Shown in pieces: positions 36,790-46,400 of a stretch of DNA of 64,000 nt. Both the position numbers and the translations under genes were made by a program. This DNA comes from Bacteroidota bacterium (lineage in GTDB: Bacteria; Bacteroidota; Bacteroidia; B-17B0; Aurantibacillaceae), in contig JADJSH010000041.1 of the NCBI GenBank assembly GCA_016711805.1, forward strand, positions 1-64,000, read 5' to 3'. Position 1 is the stretch's first letter; every line of letters begins with the position of its first letter. The notes under the pieces are model-generated. The model was not told where the DNA came from, did no database searches, and saw only the letters and a list, made by a program, of their open reading frames with translations.

Positions 36790-37665
36790 ATGTTTAAAAA
36801 TCCAGAAATCATGAACACTAAATTTTTTATTTACGGGGCAACACTAGCTTTATTAAATTTTAATATATGTGTCGCTAAAACAAAAATCACTTTACAAAAA
36901 GCATTCGATAAAAAGTATATTACAGCCAAAGCTATTTGTAAAGGTGGTTTAGAGTTAGATTATTCGGTTTGTAATTTATTGAAAGATTCTTTATTAATTA
37001 CTATTCCTGCTGGTTGGCGTTTTAACTCTAATGCAGGGAAAAATGATTATCAAGATATTTTATTGGTACACGAAGAAATTTTAGTTTTAAAGCCAAAGCA
37101 AATGAAAGTGTTTGATATAAAAGGTTATTGTTGTGAGGCTACTAAGGCTGGGCCGCGACAAGGCGCTCCTTACACATTAGGAAAAATGGCAGATAGCAGT
37201 TTGGTTTTATTAGCACGTTATTTAAATACCCATAAAATAGATTCAAATACAGAACAATATAGTGTTTGGGCTATTAGTGATGGAAAAGAAACTGCCAATA
37301 TAACGGCAAATAATGATTCGCTTGCCTCTTTACTCAGAACTTTTGTAGCTAAGGTGAAAGGAGAGCCTTTACCATGGTACACGCTTTTGAAGCGAGCAAA
37401 AGTGACTAATAGTGGCGAAGTTCATGACCATCCTGTTAAATTTAAAGCTGATATTACTTATGTTATTCCCGAAACATGCTATTCGTATTGTTATATTGTT
37501 GATGTTAAAGGCAACAAGGTTTCTGAGATATTTGGAAGGTGGTTACAACCCGATAAAACGGACTATGCGGCAAATTTTAATGTAGCTGGTTTAGCTAAGG
37601 GAGAATATAAATTGATTTTAGAAGGAAAAAATGTTCCTTTATTTGAAAAAACATTTAAGATTTGA
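36790..37665 (+). CDS. Secreted hypothetical protein, 291 aa
   Basis: The likely start is the second Met (MNTKFFIYGATLALLNFNIC, 36811), giving a signal peptide cleaved near CVA-KTK. The mature protein is beta-rich, with pairs of Cys (CKGGLELDYSVC, GYCCEATK, ETCYSYCYIV), a segment VHDHPVKFKAD, and a C-terminal beta-sandwich (GLAKGEYKLILEGKN). I do not recognise the family. It stands alone, divergent from the permease gene. Confidence 0.7.
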   Translation: MFKNPEIMNTKFFIYGATLALLNFNICVAKTKITLQKAFDKKYITAKAICKGGLELDYSVCNLLKDSLLITIPAGWRFNSNAGKNDYQDILLVHEEILVLKPKQMKVFDIKGYCCEATKAGPRQGAPYTLGKMADSSLVLLARYLNTHKIDSNTEQYSVWAISDGKETANITANNDSLASLLRTFVAKVKGEPLPWYTLLKRAKVTNSGEVHDHPVKFKADITYVIPETCYSYCYIVDVKGNKVSEIFGRWLQPDKTDYAANFNVAGLAKGEYKLILEGKNVPLFEKTFKI

Positions 37666-37755
37666 TGTATAAACATTTGATTTTTAATTATTTACATTAG
37701 GCTTAAGAATTATGAGTTTTTTAAAGTAAACCTTAGCATAATTCAATTATTTTTT

Positions 37756-37763
37756 TACTTTTG
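37756..37763 (+). promoter_or_regulatory. Bacteroidota -7 promoter element
   Basis: TACTTTTG fits TAnnTTTG and lies 22 bases before ATG 37786. Confidence 0.55.
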
Positions 37764-37785
37764 CAGGAAATTAAAGTATTAAACT

Positions 37786-38007
37786 ATGTATTGGACATTA
37801 GAATTAGCATCGTGGTTAGAAGATGCGCCTTGGCCGGCAACTAAGGATGAGTTAATTGATTTTGCTATCAGATCTGGTGCGCCAATGGAAGTAATTGAAA
37901 ATTTACAAGAAATGGAAGACGAAGGCGAAGCCTACGAAACCATCGAAGAAATTTGGCCCGATTACCCAACTAAAGATGATTTCTTTTTTAACGAAGATGA
38001 ATATTAA
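37786..38007 (+). CDS. DUF2795 family protein, 73 aa
   Basis: The product is very acidic: MYWTLELASWLEDAPWPATK, DELIDFAIRSGAPMEVIENL, and an end rich in Asp/Glu (DDFFFNEDEY). PWPATKDELIDFAIRSG is the DUF2795 signature. The function is unknown; the protein is highly conserved in Bacteroidota and usually a single gene, as here. It has its own promoter element and terminator. Confidence 0.88.
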   Translation: MYWTLELASWLEDAPWPATKDELIDFAIRSGAPMEVIENLQEMEDEGEAYETIEEIWPDYPTKDDFFFNEDEY

Positions 38008-38010
38008 ACA

Positions 38011-38040
38011 AAAAAGGTTCGCATTTGCGAACCTTTTTTG
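38011..38040. terminator. Bidirectional terminator
   Basis: AAAAAAGGTTCGCA and TGCGAACCTTTTTT form a long stem, usable by the DUF2795 gene (plus) and the Spy-like gene (minus). Confidence 0.8.
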
Positions 38041-38056
38041 TTAGAATAATGATGTA

Positions 38057-38503
38057 TTAATCGTTAGCGTCAATTACATTCTCGGTGTTAGAACCAGCAG
38101 CTCTATCAGCACCTTTTGCAGCTTTCATTTCTTTGTTTTTTGCTTTAACTTTTTCTAATTGTTCTGGAGTTAACAAAGCCTTCACGCTTTGGCGATATTC
38201 TTTCTTAACGGCTTCCAATTCGTTTTTAGCTGTTTCTTTGTTTTCTGGCTGTCCTTTGTATTTAGCTCTAATAGCATCAGCTTTAGTAATTCTTGTTGTA
38301 GCTAAATCTTTCACTTTTGTTTTTTGCTCGTCGGTTAATCCAGCAACAGCATTTAAATTATCTACATTTTTTTGCGCACGTTGTTCTGGCGTTAAATTTT
38401 CTTTTACTGCTTTTTCAGTTTTAGGTTTTCTGGCAGTTTCTTGTGCGTTAACTGCAGTTGATAGTGTAAACAAACAAGCTGCAAATAGAATTACTTTTTT
38501 CAT
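38057..38503 (-). CDS. Spy/CpxP-like helical periplasmic protein, 148 aa
   Basis: A signal peptide (MKKVILFAACLFTLSTAVNAQ) is followed by a Lys/Glu/Ala-rich helical protein with two LTPEQ/LTDEQ-type motifs (NLTPEQRAQKNVDNLNAV, GLTDEQKTKVKDLATTRI, LLTPEQLEKVKAKNKE). The LTxEQ repeats resemble Spy/CpxP periplasmic chaperones and the DUF4890-like family of Bacteroidota. It probably acts in the periplasm. It is a single gene. Confidence 0.75.
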   Translation of the reverse strand: MKKVILFAACLFTLSTAVNAQETARKPKTEKAVKENLTPEQRAQKNVDNLNAVAGLTDEQKTKVKDLATTRITKADAIRAKYKGQPENKETAKNELEAVKKEYRQSVKALLTPEQLEKVKAKNKEMKAAKGADRAAGSNTENVIDAND

Positions 38504-38588
38504 ATGATATTTTTTATTGTTGGTTGATATATAGACTTCTAAAATAGTACCCCGTTTAATGAAGAGATGTTAAAATATTACAAAATTA

Positions 38589-39604
38589 TTAATATTGCAC
38601 TTTTGGTATCATTCCTCTTATTCCCATATCAACTGGCCATTCATTTAAATTTTCTGGTTGATAGTATCCATCTGCATTAGGATCTACAAATTCAAAACTT
38701 TTGTTAGTTGACAAAGAAACAGTTACAATAATGTCTTGAGTTTCAGCACCAGTAATAGTTAAAACTTGATTACTTGCTCCAGTGGCATTTGCAAATTGCG
38801 CTGTTACTAAACAACTACCTGCTGGTATTGGAGAACTTGGGTTTGGATTAACCACTGTGGTAGTTCCTGTTGATTGTCCATCAGTCATCCAATACCCATT
38901 ATTGGTAGGATAACCAGGAATGTAGGTTTCAAAGCCCCAGTAGCCTTGTAGGTGGTTTGCATTTGGTCCACCCACGTTAGCCGATGGCACATAATCCTTA
39001 TCTTTAATTCTGTATTTAGGCACATAGGTTTTATAACCTAAAAAAGAGGCAATTGTTCCTGTTCCAATGTGATTACCTGGTAATAAATTTGCTTTGTATG
39101 GAATATCATAATTTTGATAAGACAATGAAAGACGAAGCCATTTATATGTGCCAGCCGTTACTTGACTCAAAGGGATTGAATAAAAAATAACGTTTTCTCT
39201 CACAACTACCGATTTACTAAATTGAATGGCTGTTGTTCCACCTGCAGCTGTTTCGGGAGCGTGATATAAAACGGCACCACTTCCAACAGTTGTAAAATCG
39301 CCTTGTGCTAATTCTAGATAATGAGCAGCCATTTGATTAAACTTAGGAGAGTAAGCACTATTTCCAGCAGCAACGGTAGATGGATTACCTAAGTTGTCTA
39401 AACGTACTTGCGTTGAATCAAATTTGAATTTAAAAATTAAACGTGGCCCTGTTCCAGTAGCAGTCCAAACAGTATCAGGATAGCCATCATCGGTTGGTGG
39501 TGTTCCTGTAGTTGTAGGGGTTTCATCTGGCGTTGGTTCTTCTTCTTTCTTTTTACAAGAAAAGATAATCCCACTTATTAAAAGTATGGCAACTATTTTT
39601 TCAT
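38589..39604 (-). pseudogene. Lipoprotein of unknown function, frameshifted near its start
   Basis: An ATG at 39604 reads M-K-K-stop, but one more A in the A run gives MKKIVAILLISGIIFSCKKK, a lipoprotein signal with Cys 17. A Pro/Thr linker follows, then RLIFKFKFDSTQVRLDNLGN and MAAHYLELAQGDFTTVGSGA, ending GIRGMIPKVQY. The protein is about 338 residues, beta-rich; the fold looks like MbnP-type or other cell-surface lipoproteins, but I cannot name it. Starting at the internal Met (39332) would lose the signal, so the longer reading is preferred. Confidence 0.7.
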
Positions 39605-39669
39605 TTTATTAATTTTGTTTAACGAAGATAGTAATTTTTGCAATAAAATTGAATGGTTGTTAAACAAAA

Positions 39670-39692
39670 TAAGCCCTTGTTTACAAGGGCTT
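39670..39692 (-). terminator. Terminator of ftsH
   Basis: TAAGCCCTTG and CAAGGGCTTA form a perfect 10-bp stem around TTTA-like loop bases, 25 bases after the ftsH stop. Confidence 0.7.
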
Positions 39693-39717
39693 ATCAGATT
39701 ATATTTTAAAAAGTTAA

Positions 39718-41847
39718 TTAAACAGTTGGCTCGTCGCTTTTAGGTAACATACCAGAAGCTAACTCATTTGCTTTTTCTTCCGCAACGTCTTTAGCAAAAG
39801 GACGTTTTCCGAAAATGGCCTCTAAATCTTCTTTAAAAATAACTTCTTTCTCTAATAATTTTTCCGCTAGTTGAGTCAGTTTATCTTTATTTGCTAATAA
39901 GATGGCTTTTGTACGAGCATAAGCAATGTCTATCATTTTCTTAACCTCTTCATCAATTACTTTAGCGGTGTTTTCGCTATATGGTTTGTTGAAGCTATAT
40001 TCACTTTGTCCTGAACTATCATAGTAACTTACGTTACCAATTTTATCATTCAAACCATAGTAAACAATACTTGCATAAGCTTGACGTGTAATTTTTTCTA
40101 AGTCGCTTAAAGCGCCTGTAGAAATTTTACCAAAAATCACTTCTTCCGCAGCCCTTCCACCTAAGGTTGCGCACATTTCATCGACTATTTGTTCGGTAGT
40201 TGTAATTTGTCTTTCTTCAGGCAAATACCAAGCAGCTCCCAATGAACGACCACGAGGTACAATGGTTACTTTCACTAATGGAGAAGCATGTTCACACATC
40301 CAGCTTACAGTGGCATGTCCAGCTTCGTGAAATGCAATCACACGTTTCTCAGCAGGAGTAATGATCTTATTTTTCTTTTCTAAACCTGCAATAATTCTAT
40401 CAACTGCATCTAAGAAATCTTGTTTGGTAACTTGTTTCTTATTAGCACGAGCAGCAATTAAAGCAGCTTCGTTACAAATATTTGCTATATCTGCACCACT
40501 AAAACCAGGTGTTTGTTTCGCTAAGAAGTCAATATCAACGCTTCCGTCAATTTTTATTTTCTTTAAATGTACTTTAAATATTTCTTGACGTTCAACAACA
40601 TCTGGCATATCCACATAAATCTGTCGGTCAAAACGACCAGCACGCATTAATGCTCTATCTAAAATATCAGCACGGTTAGTAGCAGCTAAAATAATAACAC
40701 CGCTATTTGTTCCAAATCCATCCATCTCCGTTAATAACTGATTTAGCGTGTTTTCACGTTCATCATTTCCACCTGCTGCTGCGTTTTTACCGCGTGCTCT
40801 ACCAATAGCGTCAATCTCATCAATAAAGATAATGCAAGGTGCTTTTTCTTTGGCTTGTTTAAATAAATCACGTACACGCGATGCACCAACGCCTACAAAC
40901 ATTTCAACAAAATCAGAACCTGACAATGAGAAGAATGGCACTTTAGCTTCGCCAGCAACAGCTTTCGCTAATAATGTTTTACCAGTTCCTGGAGGGCCAA
41001 CTAATAAAGCTCCTTTCGGGATTTTTGCTCCCAAGTCGGTATATTTTTTTGGATTTTTCAAGAAATCAACGATTTCCATAATTTCTACTTTCGCACCATC
41101 TAATCCAGCAACATCGTTAAAAGTAACGTTTACATTAGAGTCTTTATCAAATAATACTGCTTTTGATTTTCCGATGTTAAATATTTGGCCTGCGCCGCCG
41201 CTTCCGCCGCCGCCCATTCTGCGCATCATAACAATCCATAAAACAACCATGATGGCAATTGGGAGCATCCAACCCATGTGGTCGGTCCAATTCGTTCTTT
41301 CTTCGCTTGAAGGCGAAATACGTTTGTTAAGAGGAATGTTAGCAGTTGCTTGAATTAAACGTACTTGTTCCAAGAAATCTTTCACATCTGGAATTGACAC
41401 TTTAAAGTGTGGCCCACGTGCTGCTTTAGGATCTGGAAACAAAGGAACTAATTTACCTGTTTTATCAGGCGCATTATAGCGAGTTAATTTTAGACTATCT
41501 TGAATAATTGTAATCTCAGCAAATTTTTCATTAATGATTGTGATTTCTTTCACATCACCTTTAGCTAACATGTTTTGCTCAAATTGAGTTTGGTCAACTT
41601 CAAAAATTCTTCCTTCAAAATCTTGTCCAAAAAAAACAAATCCTAAAAGACCAACAATTACTAAACCGTAAATCCAGTAAAAGCTATTTCCACCATTTCC
41701 TCCGCTACCAGAGCCTCCAAATGGGTTATTTGGTTTTTTTCCGAAACGATCTTTCATCTTTTCGAATTGTTTTTTTCGCTCTTCTTCAGGACCGTTTAAA
41801 GGAGTGGGATTATCGTTTTTTGGTATATTTTCTTGTTCGTCGCTCAT
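39718..41847 (-). CDS. ftsH: ATP-dependent zinc metalloprotease FtsH
   Basis: This 709-residue membrane AAA+ protease degrades misfolded membrane and regulatory proteins. It has a Gly/Asn-rich N-terminus, two membrane segments ([18 protein letters not shown] at about 55-73 and [20 protein letters not shown] at about 190-210) around a periplasmic domain, then Walker [20 protein letters not shown], Walker [17 protein letters not shown], the SRH with [18 protein letters not shown], and the zinc site [12 protein letters not shown]. The length is normal. It follows rsfS by 35 bases on the same strand, the usual Bacteroidota pairing. Confidence 0.97.
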   Translation of the reverse strand: MSDEQENIPKNDNPTPLNGPEEERKKQFEKMKDRFGKKPNNPFGGSGSGGNGGNSFYWIYGLVIVGLLGFVFFGQDFEGRIFEVDQTQFEQNMLAKGDVKEITIINEKFAEITIIQDSLKLTRYNAPDKTGKLVPLFPDPKAARGPHFKVSIPDVKDFLEQVRLIQATANIPLNKRISPSSEERTNWTDHMGWMLPIAIMVVLWIVMMRRMGGGGSGGAGQIFNIGKSKAVLFDKDSNVNVTFNDVAGLDGAKVEIMEIVDFLKNPKKYTDLGAKIPKGALLVGPPGTGKTLLAKAVAGEAKVPFFSLSGSDFVEMFVGVGASRVRDLFKQAKEKAPCIIFIDEIDAIGRARGKNAAAGGNDERENTLNQLLTEMDGFGTNSGVIILAATNRADILDRALMRAGRFDRQIYVDMPDVVERQEIFKVHLKKIKIDGSVDIDFLAKQTPGFSGADIANICNEAALIAARANKKQVTKQDFLDAVDRIIAGLEKKNKIITPAEKRVIAFHEAGHATVSWMCEHASPLVKVTIVPRGRSLGAAWYLPEERQITTTEQIVDEMCATLGGRAAEEVIFGKISTGALSDLEKITRQAYASIVYYGLNDKIGNVSYYDSSGQSEYSFNKPYSENTAKVIDEEVKKMIDIAYARTKAILLANKDKLTQLAEKLLEKEVIFKEDLEAIFGKRPFAKDVAEEKANELASGMLPKSDEPTV

Positions 41848-41882
41848 AATAAAATTATATAACGTATTGTTTTATGTTTTGT

Positions 41883-42440
41883 TTAATCGGCAATGTTAGT
41901 TATTTCTCCATCTGCCCAAAGGCCTTCGATATTGTAAAATTCACGAGTTTCTCGCAAAAATATGTGAGCTACAATGTTTACATAATCTACTAAAATCCAT
42001 TCTGAATTTTGACGCCCTTCGGTATGGTATGGTTTTTCTCCTGTTTTTTTAACGACAGATTCTTCTGCAGAATCCGCAATAGCAGAAACGTGTGTATTAC
42101 TATCAGCATCGCAAATCACAAAGTAATCGGCCACACGATGTTCTAAACCAATAAGGTTTATAACCGTAATATTTTTAGCTTTTTTATCTTGCATTCCTTG
42201 AACGATGGCATCTAACAAACTTGTAGTTTGCTCTTTAGTTGCAGATTTTTTAGGGCGTTTAGCGCCACTAACAACTTTCTTTTTATTTTCGGTATTAGCA
42301 ATTCTGTTTGCTTCTTTTTGTAGCTCTTCTTTTTCAGTTAAAGGTTTTTTAACCACCTTTTTTGCAGCTGCTTTTTTCGCTGCGGCTTTCTTAGGAGCTG
42401 CTTTTTTTGTTGCTGTTTTCTTTACTGGTATTTTTGCCAT
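41883..42440 (-). CDS. rsfS: Ribosomal silencing factor RsfS with Lys/Ala-rich N-terminus
   Basis: The C-terminal 115 residues are RsfS (LLDAIVQGMQDKKAKNITVI, HRVADYFVICDADSNTHVSA, GEKPYHTEGRQNSEWILVDY, NIVAHIFLRETREFYNIEGL), which binds ribosomal protein uL14 and blocks subunit joining during starvation. The first 65 residues are a Lys/Ala-rich tail (KKAAPKKAAAKKAAAKKV) of the histone-H1-like kind, unusual in length for RsfS and probably disordered and RNA-binding. It precedes ftsH and diverges from birA. Confidence 0.93.
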   Translation of the reverse strand: MAKIPVKKTATKKAAPKKAAAKKAAAKKVVKKPLTEKEELQKEANRIANTENKKKVVSGAKRPKKSATKEQTTSLLDAIVQGMQDKKAKNITVINLIGLEHRVADYFVICDADSNTHVSAIADSAEESVVKKTGEKPYHTEGRQNSEWILVDYVNIVAHIFLRETREFYNIEGLWADGEITNIAD

Positions 42441-42521
42441 ATTATTTTGTTGCTCATGCTATTCCGTTTTATACTTTTGTTTTTGCTATAAGCAACAAAT
42501 TTAACCTTTTTTTTTGCCTAA

Positions 42522-43286
42522 ATGGAAACATTGTTTATTGGAAAGAACCTGCTTTTTTTACACGAGGTAGAAAGTACCAATACTTATGCCATGAACTTGT
42601 TAAGGAATGTTAACACTATTGAGGGAACAGTGGTTTATACCGATAATCAAACTAAAGGAAAAGGGCAACGAGGAGCCCTGTGGAGCAGTAAAATAGCCCA
42701 AAACATCACAGCGTCTGTTATTTTAAAACCACAGTTTTTAAGTATTAGCAATACGTTTTACTTAAGCAAAATTAGTGCTTTAGCGGTTTATGACGTATTG
42801 GCTGATATTTTACCTAATAGCCAATATGACATTAAAATTAAGTGGCCAAATGACATATTAGTAAATCAACACAAGATTTCGGGTATTTTGATTGAAAACA
42901 ATTTCACGAGTACTAACATTCAACATTCGGTTATTGGCATAGGATTAAACGTTAATCAAGATGATTTTAGTGAATTTGAAAGAACGGCTACTTCGCTTAA
43001 ATTGCTTTCAAATTCGGTTCATAGCAGAGACGAAATATTAGAAAAAATCTGCGTAAACTTCGAAAAATGGTATCTGAAATTAAAAGAAAGTAAATTGGAA
43101 TTAATTGATACATGTTACCATGATTATTTATTTGAAATTAATAAAATCACTGTTTTTGTTGATACTTTCAATCATAAATTTAATGGCAGAGTAAAATCGG
43201 TAACAAAAGCAGGAAAGCTACTTTTGGAGTTGGAAGATGATATATTGAAGGAATTTGACATTAAAGAAATTAAGTTTTTATCTTAA
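42522..43286 (+). CDS. birA: Biotin-[acetyl-CoA carboxylase] ligase
   Basis: It attaches biotin to the carboxyl carrier protein. The catalytic motifs are EVESTNTYAMNLLRN, TDNQTKGKGQRGALWSSKIA (the biotinyl-AMP-binding GRGxxGRxW-like loop, here GKGQRGALW) and KIKWPNDILVNQHKISGILI; NNFTSTNIQHSVIGIGLNVN follows. At 254 residues it lacks the N-terminal DNA-binding domain of E. coli BirA, so it is ligase only. A terminator (43311-43345) follows. Confidence 0.93.
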   Translation: METLFIGKNLLFLHEVESTNTYAMNLLRNVNTIEGTVVYTDNQTKGKGQRGALWSSKIAQNITASVILKPQFLSISNTFYLSKISALAVYDVLADILPNSQYDIKIKWPNDILVNQHKISGILIENNFTSTNIQHSVIGIGLNVNQDDFSEFERTATSLKLLSNSVHSRDEILEKICVNFEKWYLKLKESKLELIDTCYHDYLFEINKITVFVDTFNHKFNGRVKSVTKAGKLLLELEDDILKEFDIKEIKFLS

Positions 43287-43310
43287 ATAAAATGTTTAAT
43301 AAAGATTGAT

Positions 43311-43345
43311 AAGTCCTTTCTGTTTTTGCGGAAAGGATTTTTATT
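43311..43345 (+). terminator. Terminator of birA
   Basis: GTCCTTTC and GGAAAGGA (with the intervening TGTTTTTGC loop) are followed by TTTTTATTTT. Confidence 0.7.
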
Positions 43346-43353
43346 TTCGTAAA

Positions 43354-44652
43354 ATGAAAGTTTCAATCATTTGTTTTTTTATCTGTTTTAGTGTTTATGG
43401 GTTTGCTCAAACGCCATATACTTCTTATTTTACAGGTGATGTAAATGATGTAACAACTTCTACCCAATATGGGATTTGCTTAATGGGAGGCGCTACCGAG
43501 GATGATAATGCTATGACGTGGTTTTTAAACAAAAGTGGGGGAGGAGACATCGTGGTTATTAGAGCAACTGGTTCAAATGGCTATAATTCTTATTTATTTT
43601 CTGGATTAGGTGTTACGGTAAATTCTGTTGAGACGATTGTAATTAATAGTTTAGCGGCAGCCAATGATCCTTATGTTAGGCAACAATTAAGAAACGCAGA
43701 AGCTGTTTTTATTGCTGGCGGAGATCAATACGACTATGTTTCTTATTGGAAAAATACAGCAGTGGATAGCGCTTTAAATTATTTAATTAATGTTAAGCAT
43801 TGTCCGATTGGAGGGACAAGCGCTGGAATGGCAATTCAAGGTCAAGCTTATTTTTCGGCGGCAGTTTCCTCTATTACAAGTGCAACAGCTTTATCAAATC
43901 CATACAGTGCAGGCGTTACTATTGGTAATAATGATTTTTTACATAACCCTCCTTTAAATAGAGTAATTACAGATACGCATTTTGATAGTCCGGATAGAAG
44001 AGGACGATTATCTGTTTTTTTAGCAAGGTTATTTCAAGATAGTGCCCAAGCTTTTTATGGAATAGCTTGTGATGAATATACTGCTGTTTGTATAGATGAT
44101 TTGGGAATTGCAAAAGTTTTTGGGGGCTTTCCCACTTATGATGACAACGCGTATTTTATCCAAGCAAATTGTATTCTGCCGAATAGCCCTGAAAATTGCT
44201 CAAATGGCCAATCACTAACATGGAACAGAAATAATGCGGCGTTAAAAGTGTATCAAATTAAAGGAGATGCAAATGCTACTAATAGTTTTGATTTAAACGA
44301 TTGGACAACATGCTCAGGTGGGACATGGCAAAATTGGTATATAAATAATGGAATTATTTCTTATAGTTTAAATACAAGTGCGCCAAGTTGTTTACCTACA
44401 GCTATGAATGAGGTACAACAGCATAGCGATTTATTATTATATCCAAATCCAGTAAGTTCAATATTAAATATTTCTTTAAATGAAATCCCAAAAAAAATAA
44501 AGGTGTACAATAGCACAGGTATACTTGTAGCTCAAGAAAAAACTATTCAAGAGCTTGATTTTAGGAATTATGCCAACGGAATGTATTTTGTGAAAATAGA
44601 ATTAGACGGTAACAGTGAAACAAAAGTTCAGAAAATTATAGTAAAGCACTAA
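43354..44652 (+). CDS. Cyanophycinase-like (S51 family) secreted protein with T9SS sorting domain
   Basis: Start chosen at MKVSIICFFICFSVYGFAQ, a signal peptide; an upstream in-frame Met (43306) would bury it. The catalytic domain (about 40-290) has the S51/cyanophycinase nucleophile motif CPIGGTSAGMAIQG (Ser of GTSAG), RQQLRNAEAVFIAGGDQYDY, NRVITDTHFDSPDRRGRLSV and AFYGIACDEYTAV. The end is a T9SS type A domain (LLLYPNPVSSILNISLNE, ANGMYFVKIELDGN). It is therefore a surface or released peptidase, probably cleaving Asp-containing peptides. It lies between birA and thyA without being linked to them in function. Confidence 0.85.
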   Translation: MKVSIICFFICFSVYGFAQTPYTSYFTGDVNDVTTSTQYGICLMGGATEDDNAMTWFLNKSGGGDIVVIRATGSNGYNSYLFSGLGVTVNSVETIVINSLAAANDPYVRQQLRNAEAVFIAGGDQYDYVSYWKNTAVDSALNYLINVKHCPIGGTSAGMAIQGQAYFSAAVSSITSATALSNPYSAGVTIGNNDFLHNPPLNRVITDTHFDSPDRRGRLSVFLARLFQDSAQAFYGIACDEYTAVCIDDLGIAKVFGGFPTYDDNAYFIQANCILPNSPENCSNGQSLTWNRNNAALKVYQIKGDANATNSFDLNDWTTCSGGTWQNWYINNGIISYSLNTSAPSCLPTAMNEVQQHSDLLLYPNPVSSILNISLNEIPKKIKVYNSTGILVAQEKTIQELDFRNYANGMYFVKIELDGNSETKVQKIIVKH

Positions 44653-44661
44653 AAATATACA

Positions 44662-45456
44662 ATGAAGCAATATCACGATTTGATGCGCCATGTTTTAGAG
44701 CATGGAGTTAAAAAAGAAGACAGAACAGGAACAGGAACCGTAAGTGTTTTTGGATATCAAATGCGCTATAATTTAGCGGAGGGCTTTCCATTACTTACTA
44801 CAAAAAAACTACACACGAAATCAATTATTCACGAACTGTTGTGGTTTTTAAAAGGCGATACCAATATCAAATATTTAAAAGATAATGGTGTGCGTATATG
44901 GGATGAATGGGCTGATGCTGAAGGGAATTTAGGCCCCGTTTATGGCTATCAATGGAGAAGCTGGCCAACGCCAGATGGAAAACATATTGATCAAATTACT
45001 CAGGTGGTTGACATGATAAAAAACAATCCAGACTCTCGCCGTTTAATTGTAAGTGCTTGGAATGTGGCCGACATCAATAGTATGAAGTTGCCACCATGTC
45101 ATGCGTTTTTTCAGTTTTATGTGGCTAATGGTAAATTAAGTTGTCAGTTGTATCAACGAAGTGCCGATATATTTTTAGGAGTACCTTTTAATATTGCTTC
45201 TTATGCCATTTTAATGATGATGGTTGCTCAGGTTTGCGATTTACAATTAGGTGATTTTGTTCATACTTTGGGTGATGCACATTTATATTCTAACCACATT
45301 GATCAAGCTAAATTGCAATTAACAAGAGATTTTAGACCATTACCTACGATGAAAATTAATCCTAATGTGAAATCTATTTTTGATTTTACCATTGATGATT
45401 TTACATTAGAAAACTATGATCCACATCCACATATTAAAGCTGAGGTAGCCGTATAA
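44662..45456 (+). CDS. thyA: Thymidylate synthase
   Basis: This 264-residue enzyme makes dTMP from dUMP with methylene-tetrahydrofolate. Key parts are [20 protein letters not shown] (Arg near the phosphate), the catalytic Cys in [20 protein letters not shown], the Asn/Asp-containing [20 protein letters not shown], and the C-terminus [15 protein letters not shown]. Full length with the short insert-lacking ThyA form. It starts nine bases after the T9SS protein gene. Confidence 0.97.
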   Translation: MKQYHDLMRHVLEHGVKKEDRTGTGTVSVFGYQMRYNLAEGFPLLTTKKLHTKSIIHELLWFLKGDTNIKYLKDNGVRIWDEWADAEGNLGPVYGYQWRSWPTPDGKHIDQITQVVDMIKNNPDSRRLIVSAWNVADINSMKLPPCHAFFQFYVANGKLSCQLYQRSADIFLGVPFNIASYAILMMMVAQVCDLQLGDFVHTLGDAHLYSNHIDQAKLQLTRDFRPLPTMKINPNVKSIFDFTIDDFTLENYDPHPHIKAEVAV

Positions 45457-45517
45457 AAAAATCAGATAAAATTTCATCAATCATTATAATACAATTAACT
45501 TTACACAAAAATTAAGT

Positions 45518-45874
45518 ATGAGCGATATTAAAACAATATTAGAAAGTGCTAAAACTCAAATGGAGAAAACAATAACCCATTTAGAATCAGAATTAGCAAA
45601 AATAAGAGCAGGTAAAGCAAATCCAAGTATGTTGGATAATGTGTTTGTAGATTACTATGGAGCAAAAACTACTTTAGGAAATGTAGCAAGTGTAAATACT
45701 CAAGATTCTAGAACTATTTTAGTTCAGCCTTGGGAAAAATCAATGCTAACGCCTATCGAAAAAGCTATTCAGGCAGCTAACTTAGGATTTAATCCGCAAA
45801 ATGATGGCGTATTGATTCGTATCATTGTTCCACCATTAACAGAAGACGGGCTTTTTCGTTGTTGTTTAATTTAA
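45518..45874 (+). pseudogene. frr: Ribosome recycling factor, C-terminal third missing
   Basis: The first 112 residues are clear RRF: HLESELAKIRAGKANPSMLD, FVDYYGAKTTLGNVASVNTQ, ILVQPWEKSMLTPIEKAIQA, NPQNDGVLIRIIVPPLTED. RRF is normally about 185 residues; here the reading passes at 45848 from PPLTE into GLFRCCLI and stops. The new sequence is the right arm of what looks like a terminator (GAAGACGGGCTTTTT) belonging to the convergent gene. The missing part includes the essential helices of domain I. As frr is essential, either an intact copy lies elsewhere or this is a deletion artefact of the assembly. Confidence 0.85.
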
Positions 45875-45877
45875 AAT

Positions 45878-46400
45878 CTATTCTACACGCTTAATGGTAC
45901 AGCCTATAGATTTAGTTTCTTGCATTTTAGGAGTTTCGTTTTTTGCTAAGGCATCAATAGCATCTTTTAAATAGTGTGCTTTGGCAGCAGCTGGATCTTT
46001 TACATTATCGTCAATAGCACCTTTGTAAATAAGCCCTTTGCTATTATGCAGCATATTTTACCATCGCATCAAAACTGTCTTCATCGGCACGTTGAGCTTC
46101 ATTGCTATTAATAATAATACATCCAATACCTTGTTTTGCGCAATCATCCGATAACTCTTTAATTCGAGTTTCACTTAACTTTACATACGGGCAAGTATTA
46201 CATGAAAAAATAACTAATAATCCTTTGGATGTTTTAGAGGTATTTAGAGAAACTTCTTTTCCACTAACATCCTTCATTTTCTCATCTGCCATTGGCATTG
46301 GAGCATTTAAGCCAAGTTCGGCACCTGCTGTTGTATTAATAAACGATAATAAAAAACCGCAAGCAACTAATAGTACAAAAAATATAAAACCTTTCTTCAT
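45878..46400 (-). pseudogene. Thioredoxin-fold (redoxin) secreted protein with an internal deletion
   Basis: A signal peptide (MKKGFIFFVLLVACGFLLSF) leads to a redoxin domain with CxxC in LLVIFSCNTCPYVKLSETRI and IKELSDDCAKQGIGCIIINS. After DAMVKYAA the frame stops at 46044. The usual C-terminal part continues at once in another phase: NSKGLIYKGAIDDNVKDPAA, KAHYLKDAIDALAKNETPK, ETKSIGCTIKRVE, stop at 45878. About 40-60 residues (the cis-Pro part) are missing between them, so this is a deletion rather than a single-base shift. Confidence 0.75.

Noticed and set aside
37786..38007. Toxin-antitoxin component
   Set aside because: The sequence matches the DUF2795 family and stands alone without a partner gene.
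40748..41353. Plus-strand open frame opposite ftsH
   Set aside because: It is antisense to the conserved AAA domain and Walker motifs, and its composition is that of a shadow frame.
45518..45874. A naturally short, functional ribosome recycling factor
   Set aside because: The lost part includes helices required in all known RRF proteins and the new tail is a terminator arm, not protein-like sequence.
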